The notes under the pieces are model-generated. The model was not told the DNA's origin, ran no database searches, and saw nothing but the letters and a program-made list of their open reading frames with translations. Positions 44,930-54,571 of a stretch of DNA of 64,000 bases are shown here, in pieces (positions within the stretch are counted from its first letter, which is position 1; every line of letters begins with the position of its first letter). The stretch is from positions 248,001 through 312,000 of the forward strand of contig PGCO01000003.1 in the NCBI GenBank assembly GCA_002786355.1, read 5' to 3'. This DNA comes from Sediminibacterium sp. FEMGT703S (GTDB taxonomy: Bacteria; Bacteroidota; Bacteroidia; Chitinophagales; Chitinophagaceae). The position numbers and the translations under genes were made by a program.

Positions 44930-45724
44930 TTAGCGAATACTGAGCAAATACTCACTTCCAACCTTACCGTAATTATCGTTTAAATGGAGCGTAATTAATG
45001 CATTAATTACCCGAGGTTCTTTCTGTGAACTATACTTCCGAATCAGCGTAATCTGTTGATTTATCTCGTTTATAGGGGCTACCACAGGTACGAATTCTGC
45101 TAGTACATCGTTCTTCAAAACACCGTATTCGTAGTGCTGATAACAAAATTTTACTTTTTGCCCATTTACAAACTCGTTGGTATCCCCTAACACCGAAGAA
45201 TTGAAATAAATACCCCGATCGGATGCTGGAATTTTACGAACAACCTGCACTCCATTTTTCTCCCATAATAAATAGAAAAAGTTTTGAGAATCCAATTTGT
45301 AAAAAGGAATGATTTTTAATGGAACTCCAATTACGAGTAAAACGCGGTAATTGGTTTCAGGGGAATGAAAATAAGTACGGGGATTATAGCCTTCGTATTT
45401 TAAAGGCCTCGAAATAATTCTAGACTCACTTTTGATGGATGTGATTTGATCTTTTACTGTAAGCCCATTAGCCGCCGACTTAGACGTAATTTCTAATCTT
45501 CCTTTATCAGGATGGATCAACACCAATTTAGCGTTGGGATCTTTTAATTCAACTTTATCGCTGGGTTTAAGCATATCTCCCATCCGAACTGTTCGTTTAC
45601 TTATTGTGTTGAAGGCACTTCCTTTGATGTAAATAACATAATAATTGTCCTCTTGCATAAAACTCATGCCCAATAGCATGATTATTAATCCTATAGAAAT
45701 ATGCTTTAACTTACTCAGGTTCAT
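44930..45724 (-). CDS. Exported hypothetical protein (264 aa)
   Basis: Begins with a hydrophobic signal (HISIGLIIMLLGMSFMQ). The mature protein starts YYVIYIKGSAFNTISKRTVR then MGDMLKPSDKVELKDPNAKL, a pattern I have seen in Bacteroidota proteins that resemble FecR-like or SH3-like regulators, but no name can be given. It is 109 bases downstream of... the LruC start lies on the same strand, so this gene is upstream of lruC and may share its operon. Confidence 0.65.
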   Translation of the reverse strand: MNLSKLKHISIGLIIMLLGMSFMQEDNYYVIYIKGSAFNTISKRTVRMGDMLKPSDKVELKDPNAKLVLIHPDKGRLEITSKSAANGLTVKDQITSIKSESRIISRPLKYEGYNPRTYFHSPETNYRVLLVIGVPLKIIPFYKLDSQNFFYLLWEKNGVQVVRKIPASDRGIYFNSSVLGDTNEFVNGQKVKFCYQHYEYGVLKNDVLAEFVPVVAPINEINQQITLIRKYSSQKEPRVINALITLHLNDNYGKVGSEYLLSIR

Positions 45725-45777
45725 TGCAATTAATTTTTTACTATTTTTTGATTGATATACACTTTATCCAAAACCAT

Positions 45778-46302
45778 TTATCGCATAGTTGGGGTTCCAC
45801 CTCTGTGCGGCTTCCCAAACTGAAAAGCTTCTACGGTAGTTTTACCTTCTGTTCCAATAACTAATTTAAAGATATAATCATAATCGTCATCATTCAATAG
45901 TTTAACAGGCCGTTGTGCTCCCAAAGCTTCAATAGTTTCTAAAACAGTATTTGAATGACCTACAAGCAAAATGGTTTTCCCATTCGCTTTTTCTTGTACC
46001 TCCGTTTTTAACGCTGTTAGATTTTTCGGATTATAGATTTCCATTGGTGCTGCAAAATGTGCGGCTGTTTGTTTGGTTCGCTTTGTGTCGGTTGAATAGA
46101 TAAAAGTAATTTTTTCCGTCTTTAAATAAGCAGCCAAATCCAAGGCACGTTGCTTCCCCATTTCACTTAAATCAGGATTGGCCCTATTTGCCAATGCAGT
46201 GTCTTTTTCAGCATGCCTCACAATCCATAGGGTAGTGTTTTGTGCAACAGCTATACTCCCCCAGAGAATAATTAAAATGCTAATTATGCTTTTCTTTAAC
46301 AT
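45778..46302 (-). CDS. Histidine phosphatase family protein (SixA-like), exported
   Basis: A 174-residue member of the phosphoglycerate-mutase-like histidine phosphatases. The catalytic RHG-type motif is TLWIVRHAEKDT, and the second His is in LLVGHSNTVLE. A signal peptide (MLKKSIISILIILWGSIAVA) sends it to the periplasm, so it acts on small phosphate esters rather than on cytoplasmic phosphoproteins like SixA. It is divergent from glmS and 53 bases upstream of the 264-residue exported gene. Confidence 0.88.
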   Translation of the reverse strand: MLKKSIISILIILWGSIAVAQNTTLWIVRHAEKDTALANRANPDLSEMGKQRALDLAAYLKTEKITFIYSTDTKRTKQTAAHFAAPMEIYNPKNLTALKTEVQEKANGKTILLVGHSNTVLETIEALGAQRPVKLLNDDDYDYIFKLVIGTEGKTTVEAFQFGKPHRGGTPTMR

Positions 46303-46449
46303 ATATGCAGTTTTCGATTTTTTTATTTAAAATTTCCCGCAAAACTCCGCAAAGTAAATTGCAATTCAATTTCTTACCCGCAAGTTCTTGCAAAACAGTG
46401 ATTTATTCATTAAATATAATTAAACTTGCACCTAAACAAGTCATTTATT

Positions 46450-48288
46450 ATGTGTGGAATTGTTGGTTACACTGGGCCAAGAGCGGCTTATCCTATTGTG
46501 TTAAAAGGGCTCAAAAGATTGGAATACCGCGGTTATGATAGTTCTGGGGTTGCATTATTGCACAATCATCATATAAACGTTTATAAGAAAAAAGGAAAAG
46601 TTGCTGAATTAGAAGAAGCAACCATTGGTCAAGATGTACAAGCGCATATTGGAATTGGCCATACCCGTTGGGCTACGCATGGTGAACCGAGTGATAGAAA
46701 TGCTCACCCGCATCGATCGCAAAGCGGAGAGTTGGCAATGATTCACAATGGCATTATTGAGAACTATACCCAAATTAAAAAAGAATTAGAATCTAAAGGT
46801 TATCATTTTAAGAGTGATACCGATACCGAAGTGTTATTGAATTTTATTGAAGACATTAAAATCAACAACAACTGTACTTTAGAAGAAGCATTGCGCATTG
46901 CCTTGAAACGTGTAGTAGGCGCTTACTGTATTTTATTGATTTCAAAAGACGAACCTGATACCATTATTGCTGCACGTAAAGGAAGCCCATTAGTAATTGG
47001 CATTGGCAAAGGCGAACATTTTTTGGCGAGCGATGCCTCTCCTATTATTGAGTATACCAAGGAAGTGGTTTACGTAAATGATTATGAAATTGCGATTGTT
47101 AAACCCGATGAACTGATTCTAAAAAACTTAGGGAACGAAAAGCAAACGCCGTTCATTACTAAGCTAGACATGGAATTAGCTGCTATTGAAAAAGGTGGCT
47201 ATGATCATTTCATGCTCAAAGAAATTCACGAACAACCGAACACTATTCACGATTGCTTGAGAGGCCGTTTATTACCACAGAGTTTGCAAATCATGATGGG
47301 TGGCATCGAAAATAATATGGATGCATTTATTAATGCCAACCGTATTATGATTGTTGCTTGCGGAACCAGTTGGCACGCGGGTTTGGTGGCGGAATATTTA
47401 ATTGAAGAATTTTGCAGAATTCCAGTTGAAGTTGAATATGCTTCTGAATTCCGTTACAGAAATCCGGTGATTCATAAAGGCGATGTTATTATTGCCATTT
47501 CTCAAAGTGGTGAAACTGCAGATACCTTAGTTGCGCTAGAAAGTGCCAAAGAGAAAGGTGCATTTATTTTTGGTGTTGTAAACGCAGTTGGTAGCAGTAT
47601 TGCACGTTTAAGCCATGCTGGTGCTTATACCCATAGCGGTCCTGAAATTGGAGTAGCAAGTACAAAAGCGTTCACTGGTCAATTAGCCGTTTTAATGATG
47701 ATGGCGTTGAAAATTGGTAATGCTAAGGGAACCCTTTCTAAAGATCGTTATGTTCAATTAATGCACGACTTAGAATCCATCCCTGAAAAAATTAAAGAGA
47801 TTTTAGCAGACACTTCTAATATTGAACGCATAGCAGAAAAATATAAAGACGCTGCTGACTTTTTATTCTTAGGAAGAGGATATAATTTCCCTGTGGCTTT
47901 GGAAGGTGCCCTTAAATTAAAAGAGATTTCTTATATACATGCAGAGGGCTATCCTGCTGCTGAAATGAAACATGGTCCTATTGCATTGGTAGACGAAAAT
48001 TTACCGGTTGTTTTTGTGGCCACCAAAGATTCTTATTACGAAAAAATAGTGTCGAACGTTCAGGAAATCAAAGCCAGAAAAGGTAAAGTGATTGCTGTTG
48101 CCACCGTTGGTGATGAAGTGATTCCTGGTATGGCAGACGATGTAATGTTTGTTCCCGATGCTGATGAAGCAATTGCCCCCCTATTAAGCGTAGTTCCCCT
48201 CCAACTACTAAGCTACTATGTTGGTCTTTATAAAGGATTAGATGTAGATAAGCCTAGAAATTTAGCAAAGAGTGTGACTGTAGAATAA
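46450..48288 (+). CDS. glmS: Glutamine-fructose-6-phosphate aminotransferase (isomerising)
   Basis: Makes glucosamine 6-phosphate, the first step to UDP-GlcNAc for cell wall and lipopolysaccharide. The start is the ATG giving MCGIVGYTG, because Cys2 becomes the N-terminal nucleophile of the glutaminase domain. The glutaminase domain is followed by two SIS isomerase domains (CGTSWHAGLVAEYLIEE and FLGRGYNFPVALEGALKLK). The length of 612 residues is normal. It is followed by a DUF4954 gene 6 bases later. No glmS ribozyme or riboswitch is visible in the 147-base upstream region. Confidence 0.97.
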   Translation: MCGIVGYTGPRAAYPIVLKGLKRLEYRGYDSSGVALLHNHHINVYKKKGKVAELEEATIGQDVQAHIGIGHTRWATHGEPSDRNAHPHRSQSGELAMIHNGIIENYTQIKKELESKGYHFKSDTDTEVLLNFIEDIKINNNCTLEEALRIALKRVVGAYCILLISKDEPDTIIAARKGSPLVIGIGKGEHFLASDASPIIEYTKEVVYVNDYEIAIVKPDELILKNLGNEKQTPFITKLDMELAAIEKGGYDHFMLKEIHEQPNTIHDCLRGRLLPQSLQIMMGGIENNMDAFINANRIMIVACGTSWHAGLVAEYLIEEFCRIPVEVEYASEFRYRNPVIHKGDVIIAISQSGETADTLVALESAKEKGAFIFGVVNAVGSSIARLSHAGAYTHSGPEIGVASTKAFTGQLAVLMMMALKIGNAKGTLSKDRYVQLMHDLESIPEKIKEILADTSNIERIAEKYKDAADFLFLGRGYNFPVALEGALKLKEISYIHAEGYPAAEMKHGPIALVDENLPVVFVATKDSYYEKIVSNVQEIKARKGKVIAVATVGDEVIPGMADDVMFVPDADEAIAPLLSVVPLQLLSYYVGLYKGLDVDKPRNLAKSVTVE

Positions 48289-48294
48289 TAAAAT

Positions 48295-50511
48295 ATGGCG
48301 CAAAATAATATCACCAAGACCCCCCTTGATGCATTAGGTTACGGATTCATAAAAGACCATCATATTCCAAAGGGTAAGGATGAATATTATCTGCGCAATA
48401 TGCAGATGAGGAATGGTATTCATTACAGAACCCTTACTGCTTATGAAATTGAGCAATTGGTAAGAAATGGTAATACCACCGATAACTGGAATCATATTCT
48501 CGTTTCGGATGCATTTAATCCTAACCTCGTAAAAAATTGTAAATTCCACGGTCTTGTTCGTATTGGAAAGTTAGAGCCCTTGTGTTTGGGCTTTAGCGAT
48601 CTAAAAACGCCTGTGGGCTTATATAATTCTACCATCATCAGTTGCGATTTTGGAGACAATGTGGTAGTGAATAATGTGAATTATCTATCTCATTACATTA
48701 TTGGTAGCGAAGCCATTATTACCAACGTAAATGAATTGGTTACTACCAATCATTCTAAATTCGGAAATGGTATTTTAAAAGTTGATGAAAAAGAAGAAGT
48801 TAGAATTTGGCTGGAATTGTGCAATGAAAATACGGGTCGTAAAGTATTGCCTTTTGATGGCATGTTGCCGGGCGATGCTTTTTTATGGAGCAGGTTTAGA
48901 GACGATAAAATCTTACAAGCAAAGTTGATTGAGTTTACCGAAAAGAAATTCAATAACAAGCGTGGCTATTATGGCAAAGTGGGTGATAGAACAGTGATCA
49001 AGAATTGTAATATCATCAAAGATGTTTGGGTTGGATCCGATGCTTATTTTAAAGGGGCCAACAAATTAAAAAACCTTACCGTAAATTCTGGTCCTGAGGG
49101 CAGAACGCAAATTGGAGAAGGTTGCGAAATGGTAAATGGAAATATTGGTTACGGCTGCAGAATTTTTTATGGAGTGAAAGCGGTTCGTTTTATCATGGCC
49201 GATCATTCGCAATTAAAATATGGTGCCCGCTTGATCAATTCTTATCTAGGACAGAATGCAACCATTTCTTGTTGTGAAGTATTGAATTCATTGATTTTTC
49301 CAGCGCATGAGCAACATCATAACAATTCATTTTTATGCGCTGCCCTAGTAATGGGGCAAAGTAATATTGCTGCAGGTGCTACCATTGGTTCGAACCACAA
49401 TAGTAGAAGTGCAGATGGCGAAATCATTATGGGTCGTGGCTTTTGGCCAGGGTTATGTGTAAGCTTGAAACACAATTCCATCTTTGCTTCTTTTACGATG
49501 ATTAGCAAAGGAGACTATCCTGCCGAATTAAATATCCCTATTCCCTTTTGTTTAATCAGCAATGATACTAAGCACGATCAGCTGACTATAATGCCTGCTT
49601 ATTGGTTTTTGTACAATATGTATGCATTGGCCAGAAATGCTTGGAAATACACGCATAGGGATAAACGCTCTGATAAAACGCAAGAACTAGAGTATAATTA
49701 TTTAGCCCCTGATAGCATCAACCAAATTTTTACCGCTTTAGAGAAACTAGAATTATATACTGGTAAAGCTTATTTACGTTCTGAGAAAAAACAAGACAAT
49801 GATCATGATGAAGCATTATCAGTTGGAAAACTGTTGCTAAAGAGTAACAATAAATTGGTAGATAATTTATTGATTACTGCAGATGATATTGAAAATAGTA
49901 AACGTAAAACGGTATTGGTTAAAGTAAGGCAAGCTTATAAAGTTTTTGAAGACGTCTTATTGTTTTATGGAGTAAAAGAACTTATCAATTTTATTCAAAA
50001 CAACACTTCAAATAATTTAACCGAGCTCCGGAAACAGTTACCTAGTAAGCTTTCCAGAGATAAGTGGATTAATTTAGGTGGTCAGTTAATGCCCGAAACA
50101 GACTTAGCCGATCTTCGTAAGAAAATCAATACAGGTAAAATAAAAGGCTGGGACGAGCTCCATGCACAGTATGCAGTAAAGGGCAGTTTATATGCCAATC
50201 AAAAATGCATGCATGGTTTGGCTACACTGAAAGAAATTACTGGTCTCCCGCTAAATAAATTAGATGAACACCAATTAAGTTATTTATTCAATAGTGCGAT
50301 TGCTACAATGGAATGGATTACCAAAGGCATTCATGACTCTAGAGCAAAAGATTACAGCAATCCATTTAGAAAAATGGTGTACGAAAGCTTTGCCGAAATG
50401 AATGAAGTAGTGGGTAAATTGGAAGACAATAGTTTCATTAAAGAACAAATAATGGAACTGAAATCTTTCAAGAAAGAAATCAGTTCCTTAAAGAAACAAT
50501 TGGGGGTTTAG
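48295..50511 (+). CDS. DUF4954 protein with left-handed beta-helix
   Basis: A 738-residue cytoplasmic protein of the DUF4954 family, found in Bacteroidota and spirochaetes. The central part (residues about 220-400) has hexapeptide-repeat features (VWVGSDAYFKGANKLKNLTV, then IGEGCEMVNGNIGYGCRIF) like sugar-nucleotide acyl- or nucleotidyl-transferases. With glmS directly upstream, it may act on UDP-GlcNAc or a related sugar nucleotide. The C-terminal 250 residues are helical. Catalytic role is inferred only. Confidence 0.82.
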   Translation: MAQNNITKTPLDALGYGFIKDHHIPKGKDEYYLRNMQMRNGIHYRTLTAYEIEQLVRNGNTTDNWNHILVSDAFNPNLVKNCKFHGLVRIGKLEPLCLGFSDLKTPVGLYNSTIISCDFGDNVVVNNVNYLSHYIIGSEAIITNVNELVTTNHSKFGNGILKVDEKEEVRIWLELCNENTGRKVLPFDGMLPGDAFLWSRFRDDKILQAKLIEFTEKKFNNKRGYYGKVGDRTVIKNCNIIKDVWVGSDAYFKGANKLKNLTVNSGPEGRTQIGEGCEMVNGNIGYGCRIFYGVKAVRFIMADHSQLKYGARLINSYLGQNATISCCEVLNSLIFPAHEQHHNNSFLCAALVMGQSNIAAGATIGSNHNSRSADGEIIMGRGFWPGLCVSLKHNSIFASFTMISKGDYPAELNIPIPFCLISNDTKHDQLTIMPAYWFLYNMYALARNAWKYTHRDKRSDKTQELEYNYLAPDSINQIFTALEKLELYTGKAYLRSEKKQDNDHDEALSVGKLLLKSNNKLVDNLLITADDIENSKRKTVLVKVRQAYKVFEDVLLFYGVKELINFIQNNTSNNLTELRKQLPSKLSRDKWINLGGQLMPETDLADLRKKINTGKIKGWDELHAQYAVKGSLYANQKCMHGLATLKEITGLPLNKLDEHQLSYLFNSAIATMEWITKGIHDSRAKDYSNPFRKMVYESFAEMNEVVGKLEDNSFIKEQIMELKSFKKEISSLKKQLGV

Positions 50512-50526
50512 CAAATACGGTTGAGC

Positions 50527-51102
50527 TTAGAATTTTAATCCTACGCCCAATTGTATTTGTTGATTGGTCCACTTTTGTTGGTCTGAGAAATCATTGATAT
50601 TCTGTAGTCCAACATTGTATCGACCGTATACCCTGAGTACTTTTAAATTTACTTGAGCACCCAATACCATTGAGAAGTCTCCAGACTTAAATGCCTGCTG
50701 ACCATTTTGTAATAAGTTATCATTCTTATTAATCAACACCCCAAATTGTGGACCAGCAACAAACGTTAACAATCCAATTGGGCTGTATCTTAACAAAACC
50801 GGCACCATTAGATAATCTAACTTCAAATTGGTGGGTAAAGTAGAATAAATGGCATCAATATTATTCGCTCGTTTGGTTGCTGTTTGGCTCCAAATCACTT
50901 CGGGTTGTATACCCCAGCGCTTGCTAAAATCTATTTCTGCAAATGCCCCTGCGTGGTAGGAAAAATCAAAACCCTGATCAAATGATTGACCTTCAATTTT
51001 GTTTAGGTTGGCTCCCGCTTTTACACCTAATCTAAAACCCTTTTGGGCATTCACTGTTGTTCCAGCCATCAATAAAGCTGCAAATAAAAAAATCTTACGC
51101 AT
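50527..51102 (-). CDS. Outer-membrane porin-like (PorT/OMP_b-brl) protein
   Basis: A 191-residue exported beta-barrel; signal peptide MRKIFLFAALLMAGTTVNAQ. The start ATG at 51100-51102 is chosen because it yields that signal; the longer frame adds nine residues. The mature part has KGFRLGVKAGANLNKIEGQS and LGVGLKF at the end, characteristic of small outer-membrane barrels. Convergent with DUF4954 gene. Confidence 0.88.
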   Translation of the reverse strand: MRKIFLFAALLMAGTTVNAQKGFRLGVKAGANLNKIEGQSFDQGFDFSYHAGAFAEIDFSKRWGIQPEVIWSQTATKRANNIDAIYSTLPTNLKLDYLMVPVLLRYSPIGLLTFVAGPQFGVLINKNDNLLQNGQQAFKSGDFSMVLGAQVNLKVLRVYGRYNVGLQNINDFSDQQKWTNQQIQLGVGLKF

Positions 51103-51188
51103 AACACTTGGTTTAGTTAAACTATTCAATACTTATGCCGTAAACGATTTTGATTGAACCAATGTTACACATGAAATGTTAAAAGAAC

Positions 51189-51464
51189 ATGAATATGCTC
51201 GAAGAAAAAGACAGAGACCGCATTATTGAAATGGCTTGGGAAGACCGAACCCCTTTTGAAGCCATTCAATTTCAGTTTGGTTTATCCGAAAAAGAAGTCA
51301 TCGAATTCATGCGACTCAATAGCAAAGCGTCTAGCTTTAAAATGTGGCGCAAACGCATGAATGGAAGAACTACCAAACACCAAAATCTTCGAGAGAAAGG
51401 CATTAACCGCTTTAAATGCAGTATGCAAAGGGCTATTTCGATGAATAAAATTGCGAAAAGATAA
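51189..51464 (+). CDS. TIGR03643 family protein
   Basis: A 91-residue basic cytoplasmic protein matching the TIGR03643 family (RIIEMAWEDRTPFEAIQFQF, then GLSEKEVIEFMRLNSKASSF, then KMWRKRMNGRTTKH). The family is widespread in Bacteroidota and Proteobacteria and has an HTH-like pattern, but no function is known. A second ATG two codons in (51195) is also possible. It ends 5 bases before the convergent phosphoesterase gene. Confidence 0.85.
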   Translation: MNMLEEKDRDRIIEMAWEDRTPFEAIQFQFGLSEKEVIEFMRLNSKASSFKMWRKRMNGRTTKHQNLREKGINRFKCSMQRAISMNKIAKR

Positions 51465-51469
51465 GGCTG

Positions 51470-52723
51470 CTAAGCTTTCTTGAACTCTATCACAGTAATC
51501 TCTGGCATAATGCCCACCCTTCCGGGATAACCGATGAATCCAAAGCCGCGATTCACGTATAATTTTTGGTTCCCATCTTCATATAACCCTGCCCATTGCT
51601 TGTACATCCACTTCACGGGGCTCCATTTAAAGTATGGATTTTCTAATCCAAACTGCATTCCATGGGTATGTCCTGAAAACATGATATCAATATCTGAATA
51701 ACTGGTTTTTACTTGTGCATCCCAATGACTTGGATCGTGGCTCAACAACATTTTAAATGGAATCTGTTCTGTTCCTTTTATGGCTTCTTCCATTTTACCA
51801 TACTTAGGGAATCTTCCTTTTGCGCCCCAGTTCTCTATGCCAAGAACTGCAATTTTTTCTCCGTCTTTTTCGATGATACGATTTTCGTTCATCAAAATAT
51901 CCCATCCCATTTCTTTTTGTAGGTTGATTAATGCCGCTAAATTTTCTTGTTTAGCCGCTGTATTGGGCCACTGTACATAGTCTCCATAATCGTGGTTACC
52001 CAGTGTACTATATACCCCCATTGGTGCTTTGAGCCTAGCAAAAGATGATTTAAGTGGCAAGAGTTCAGTAGCTCGATCGTTTACCAAATCCCCTGTGAAA
52101 AATATAATATCGGGGTTTTGCTTTAAAATCAGGTCGATTCCTTTATTTACTGCATTTACATCCTGCAAGCTACCGCTGTGGACATCACTAATTTGAACCA
52201 GCTTTAATCCATCAAATGCCTTGGGTAAATTGGCAAATTGCAACTGCATTTTCTTCACCTGGTACTTGTATTTATTTCTGAAGCCAAAAACCATGGTGCC
52301 AAATAACGTAGACCCCAATCCCAATCCAATCCAACTTAAAAATACCGACCTAGACACCATTTGCCCATCGCCTAATATTTGACCGCCAGTGCTTTTGTAC
52401 ACTTTACTGATTGCCCACCAGCCTGTTCTTCTGATATCGTCTACTAAAAAAATAGTGGCTGCAATCAATTTAGCTATGAATAATCCTGCTAAAATGGCAA
52501 ATACATAATTCCTAAATAATTTAGACTGTTGTAAGGCCGGCACAAATGGGAAAGCCATTAATGAGAAAACTGTTAGCACCGAAATAAGCCAAAACCCCAC
52601 GTGAATATACATCCTAACCCGCTCAGACAAGGGCTGGGTAACTGTTTTAATAGCCTGATAAACGTAAAAATCGAGCAAAACCATAATGGCCGCTATAAAA
52701 AACAAAGTCCCTGTACTGCGCAT
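51470..52723 (-). CDS. Membrane-anchored metallophosphoesterase (YkuE-like)
   Basis: A 417-residue protein. The first 150 residues contain four membrane segments; the rest is a calcineurin-like phosphoesterase with the complete set of motifs: QISDVHSG, FTGDLVNDRA, LGNHDYGDY, LSHDPSHWD and FSGHTHGMQFG. Similar proteins hydrolyse UDP-2,3-diacylglucosamine or other phospho-lipids. The catalytic domain faces out if the helices follow the usual rule. Transcribed away from parA. Confidence 0.88.
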   Translation of the reverse strand: MRSTGTLFFIAAIMVLLDFYVYQAIKTVTQPLSERVRMYIHVGFWLISVLTVFSLMAFPFVPALQQSKLFRNYVFAILAGLFIAKLIAATIFLVDDIRRTGWWAISKVYKSTGGQILGDGQMVSRSVFLSWIGLGLGSTLFGTMVFGFRNKYKYQVKKMQLQFANLPKAFDGLKLVQISDVHSGSLQDVNAVNKGIDLILKQNPDIIFFTGDLVNDRATELLPLKSSFARLKAPMGVYSTLGNHDYGDYVQWPNTAAKQENLAALINLQKEMGWDILMNENRIIEKDGEKIAVLGIENWGAKGRFPKYGKMEEAIKGTEQIPFKMLLSHDPSHWDAQVKTSYSDIDIMFSGHTHGMQFGLENPYFKWSPVKWMYKQWAGLYEDGNQKLYVNRGFGFIGYPGRVGIMPEITVIEFKKA

Positions 52724-52781
52724 ATTTTTATATAAAATGTAAAGATAACTACCCTACCTTAACAGCTAATGGATAATATTG

Positions 52782-52812
52782 TTTGAGAGCTGTTACCGAA
52801 GCCGTATTTTTG
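52782..52812 (+). promoter_or_regulatory. Promoter of the parA-parB operon
   Basis: TTTG at 52782-52785 and TATTTTTG at 52805-52812, 19 bases apart, fit the Bacteroidota -33/-7 promoter consensus. Transcription would begin about 15-20 bases before the parA start codon. Confidence 0.65.
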
Positions 52813-52837
52813 ACAACCGAGAAAAGGAATAGCAATT

Positions 52838-53638
52838 ATGGCAAGAATTATTGGCGTAGCCAATCAGAAAGGTGGAGTAGGTAAAACCACCACTGCAATT
52901 AATGTTGCAGCTAGTTTAGCTGTATTAGAATACAAAACTTTGCTGGTGGATGCAGATCCGCAGGCCAACAGTACAACTGGTGTTGGTTTCGATTTGCATA
53001 ATGTAACGCATAGCTTGTATGATTGTATGGTGAATAATGTTACCGCAAACGATGTTATCCTTAAAAGTGATGTACCCAATTTAGACCTGATTCCATCACA
53101 TATTGATTTGGTTGGTGCTGAAATTGAAATGATCAATTACCCAAGTAGAGAAAATGTGATGAAGGGTATTTTAGACGCGGTTAGAGATCGTTACGATTTT
53201 ATTATCATCGATTGTTCTCCTTCTTTAGGCTTAATAACGGTAAACTCCCTTGTTGCTTCGGATAGCGTAATTGTTCCAGTACAGTGTGAATTTTTTGCTT
53301 TAGAAGGCTTAGGCAAATTATTGAATACCATTAAAATTGTTCAAAGTCGCTTAAACCCTGCTTTACAAATTGAAGGTATTTTAATGACAATGTACGATGG
53401 TCGTTTACGACTATGCAATCAAGTTGTTAGCGAGGTAAGACGCCATTTTGATGATATGGTTTTTGCCACCATCATTCATAGAAACACCCGTTTAAGCGAA
53501 GCCCCTAGTGTTGGCAAACCGGTTATTTTATACGATGCAGAAAGCAAGGGCTCTGTAAACTACCTGAACCTTTCTAAAGAAATTCTGCAGAATAATGGGA
53601 TGACAAAAATTTCTAATCAAGATAGAATTATTGAATAA
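52838..53638 (+). CDS. parA: Chromosome-partition ATPase ParA (Soj)
   Basis: A 266-residue deviant Walker ATPase that positions replicated origins. The P-loop is VANQKGGVGKTTTAINVAA, followed by the switch region LLVDADPQANSTTG and IIIDCSPSLGLIT. It is the first gene of parA-parB-DUF5683-dapB, with a promoter directly upstream. The short N-terminus (residues before the P-loop) is typical of chromosomal Soj. Confidence 0.96.
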   Translation: MARIIGVANQKGGVGKTTTAINVAASLAVLEYKTLLVDADPQANSTTGVGFDLHNVTHSLYDCMVNNVTANDVILKSDVPNLDLIPSHIDLVGAEIEMINYPSRENVMKGILDAVRDRYDFIIIDCSPSLGLITVNSLVASDSVIVPVQCEFFALEGLGKLLNTIKIVQSRLNPALQIEGILMTMYDGRLRLCNQVVSEVRRHFDDMVFATIIHRNTRLSEAPSVGKPVILYDAESKGSVNYLNLSKEILQNNGMTKISNQDRIIE

Positions 53639-53641
53639 TTT

Positions 53642-54565
53642 ATGAGTACGTCAAAACCAAATAAAGACCTTATAGGTAAAGGATTAAGGTCATTACTACA
53701 AAATATAGACCAAGACCTAAAAAATACCAGTGGAAATTTAAAGAACGAAATTGTAGAACAGGTTACTACCAGTTCTAGAATTCCTTTAACAGATATTCAG
53801 ATCAATCCAAAAAACCCTAGAAGGGATTTTGATGAACAGGCATTACAAGAATTGTCTACTTCAATCAAATTACACGATATTATCCAACCACTTACAGTTA
53901 GTAAATTACCGAACGGAAAATACCAATTGATTGCTGGAGAAAGAAGATTTCGTGCATCCAAATTAGCTGGTTTAAAAGATGTTCCCGCATATATAAGACA
54001 AGCCAACGACCAACAATTATTGGAATTGGCTCTACTCGAAAATATTCAACGCGAGAACTTGAATGCGATAGAAATGGCACTCAGTTTTAAGCGGATGATG
54101 GAAGAATTGAACTATACCCAAGAACAAGTGGCTGAAAGAATGGGTAAAGAAAGAAGTACCGTTACCAACTATATCCGTTTGCTAAAGCTTCCACCAGATA
54201 TTCAAGCAGCTGTGCGCAATAATTCCATCACAATGGGACATGCTAGAGCATTGGTAAATATTGACACCATAGACAAGCAGCTCTATGTATTTAAAGAAAT
54301 TCAGCAAAAGCAATTGAGTGTAAGACAAACTGAAGAATTGGTTAGAAAATTATATAAAGGTGATAAGTCGGTTGCGGGTTCTACTACTACCAAAAACGAC
54401 CTCCCTCCTGCCTACCAAAAGATTCAAGACAACCTTGCTTCTCATTTTGGCACAAAAGTGAATATGACCCATAACAAAAAGGGCTACGGAAGTATCTCTA
54501 TAGAGTATTACTCATTAGATGAGTTAAATAAGATTTTAGATTTGATGAACATAACGGTTGGTTAA
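53642..54565 (+). CDS. parB: Chromosome-partition protein ParB (Spo0J)
   Basis: A 307-residue CTP-dependent clamp that loads at parS. N-terminal GKGLRSLLQNI is the ParA-stimulating segment, IQINPKNPRRDFDEQALQEL starts the CTP-binding domain, and GERRFRASKLAGLKD is the conserved arginine motif. A central HTH (YTQEQVAERMGKERSTVTNY) reads parS. It lies 3 bases after parA. No parS site was found in the window. Confidence 0.96.
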   Translation: MSTSKPNKDLIGKGLRSLLQNIDQDLKNTSGNLKNEIVEQVTTSSRIPLTDIQINPKNPRRDFDEQALQELSTSIKLHDIIQPLTVSKLPNGKYQLIAGERRFRASKLAGLKDVPAYIRQANDQQLLELALLENIQRENLNAIEMALSFKRMMEELNYTQEQVAERMGKERSTVTNYIRLLKLPPDIQAAVRNNSITMGHARALVNIDTIDKQLYVFKEIQQKQLSVRQTEELVRKLYKGDKSVAGSTTTKNDLPPAYQKIQDNLASHFGTKVNMTHNKKGYGSISIEYYSLDELNKILDLMNITVG

Positions 54566-54571
54566 CTAAGC

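Noticed and set aside
46303..46449. glmS ribozyme or riboswitch ahead of glmS
   Set aside because: The 147-base leader is AT-rich and shows no conserved pseudoknot-like core; the ribozyme is mainly known from Gram-positive bacteria.
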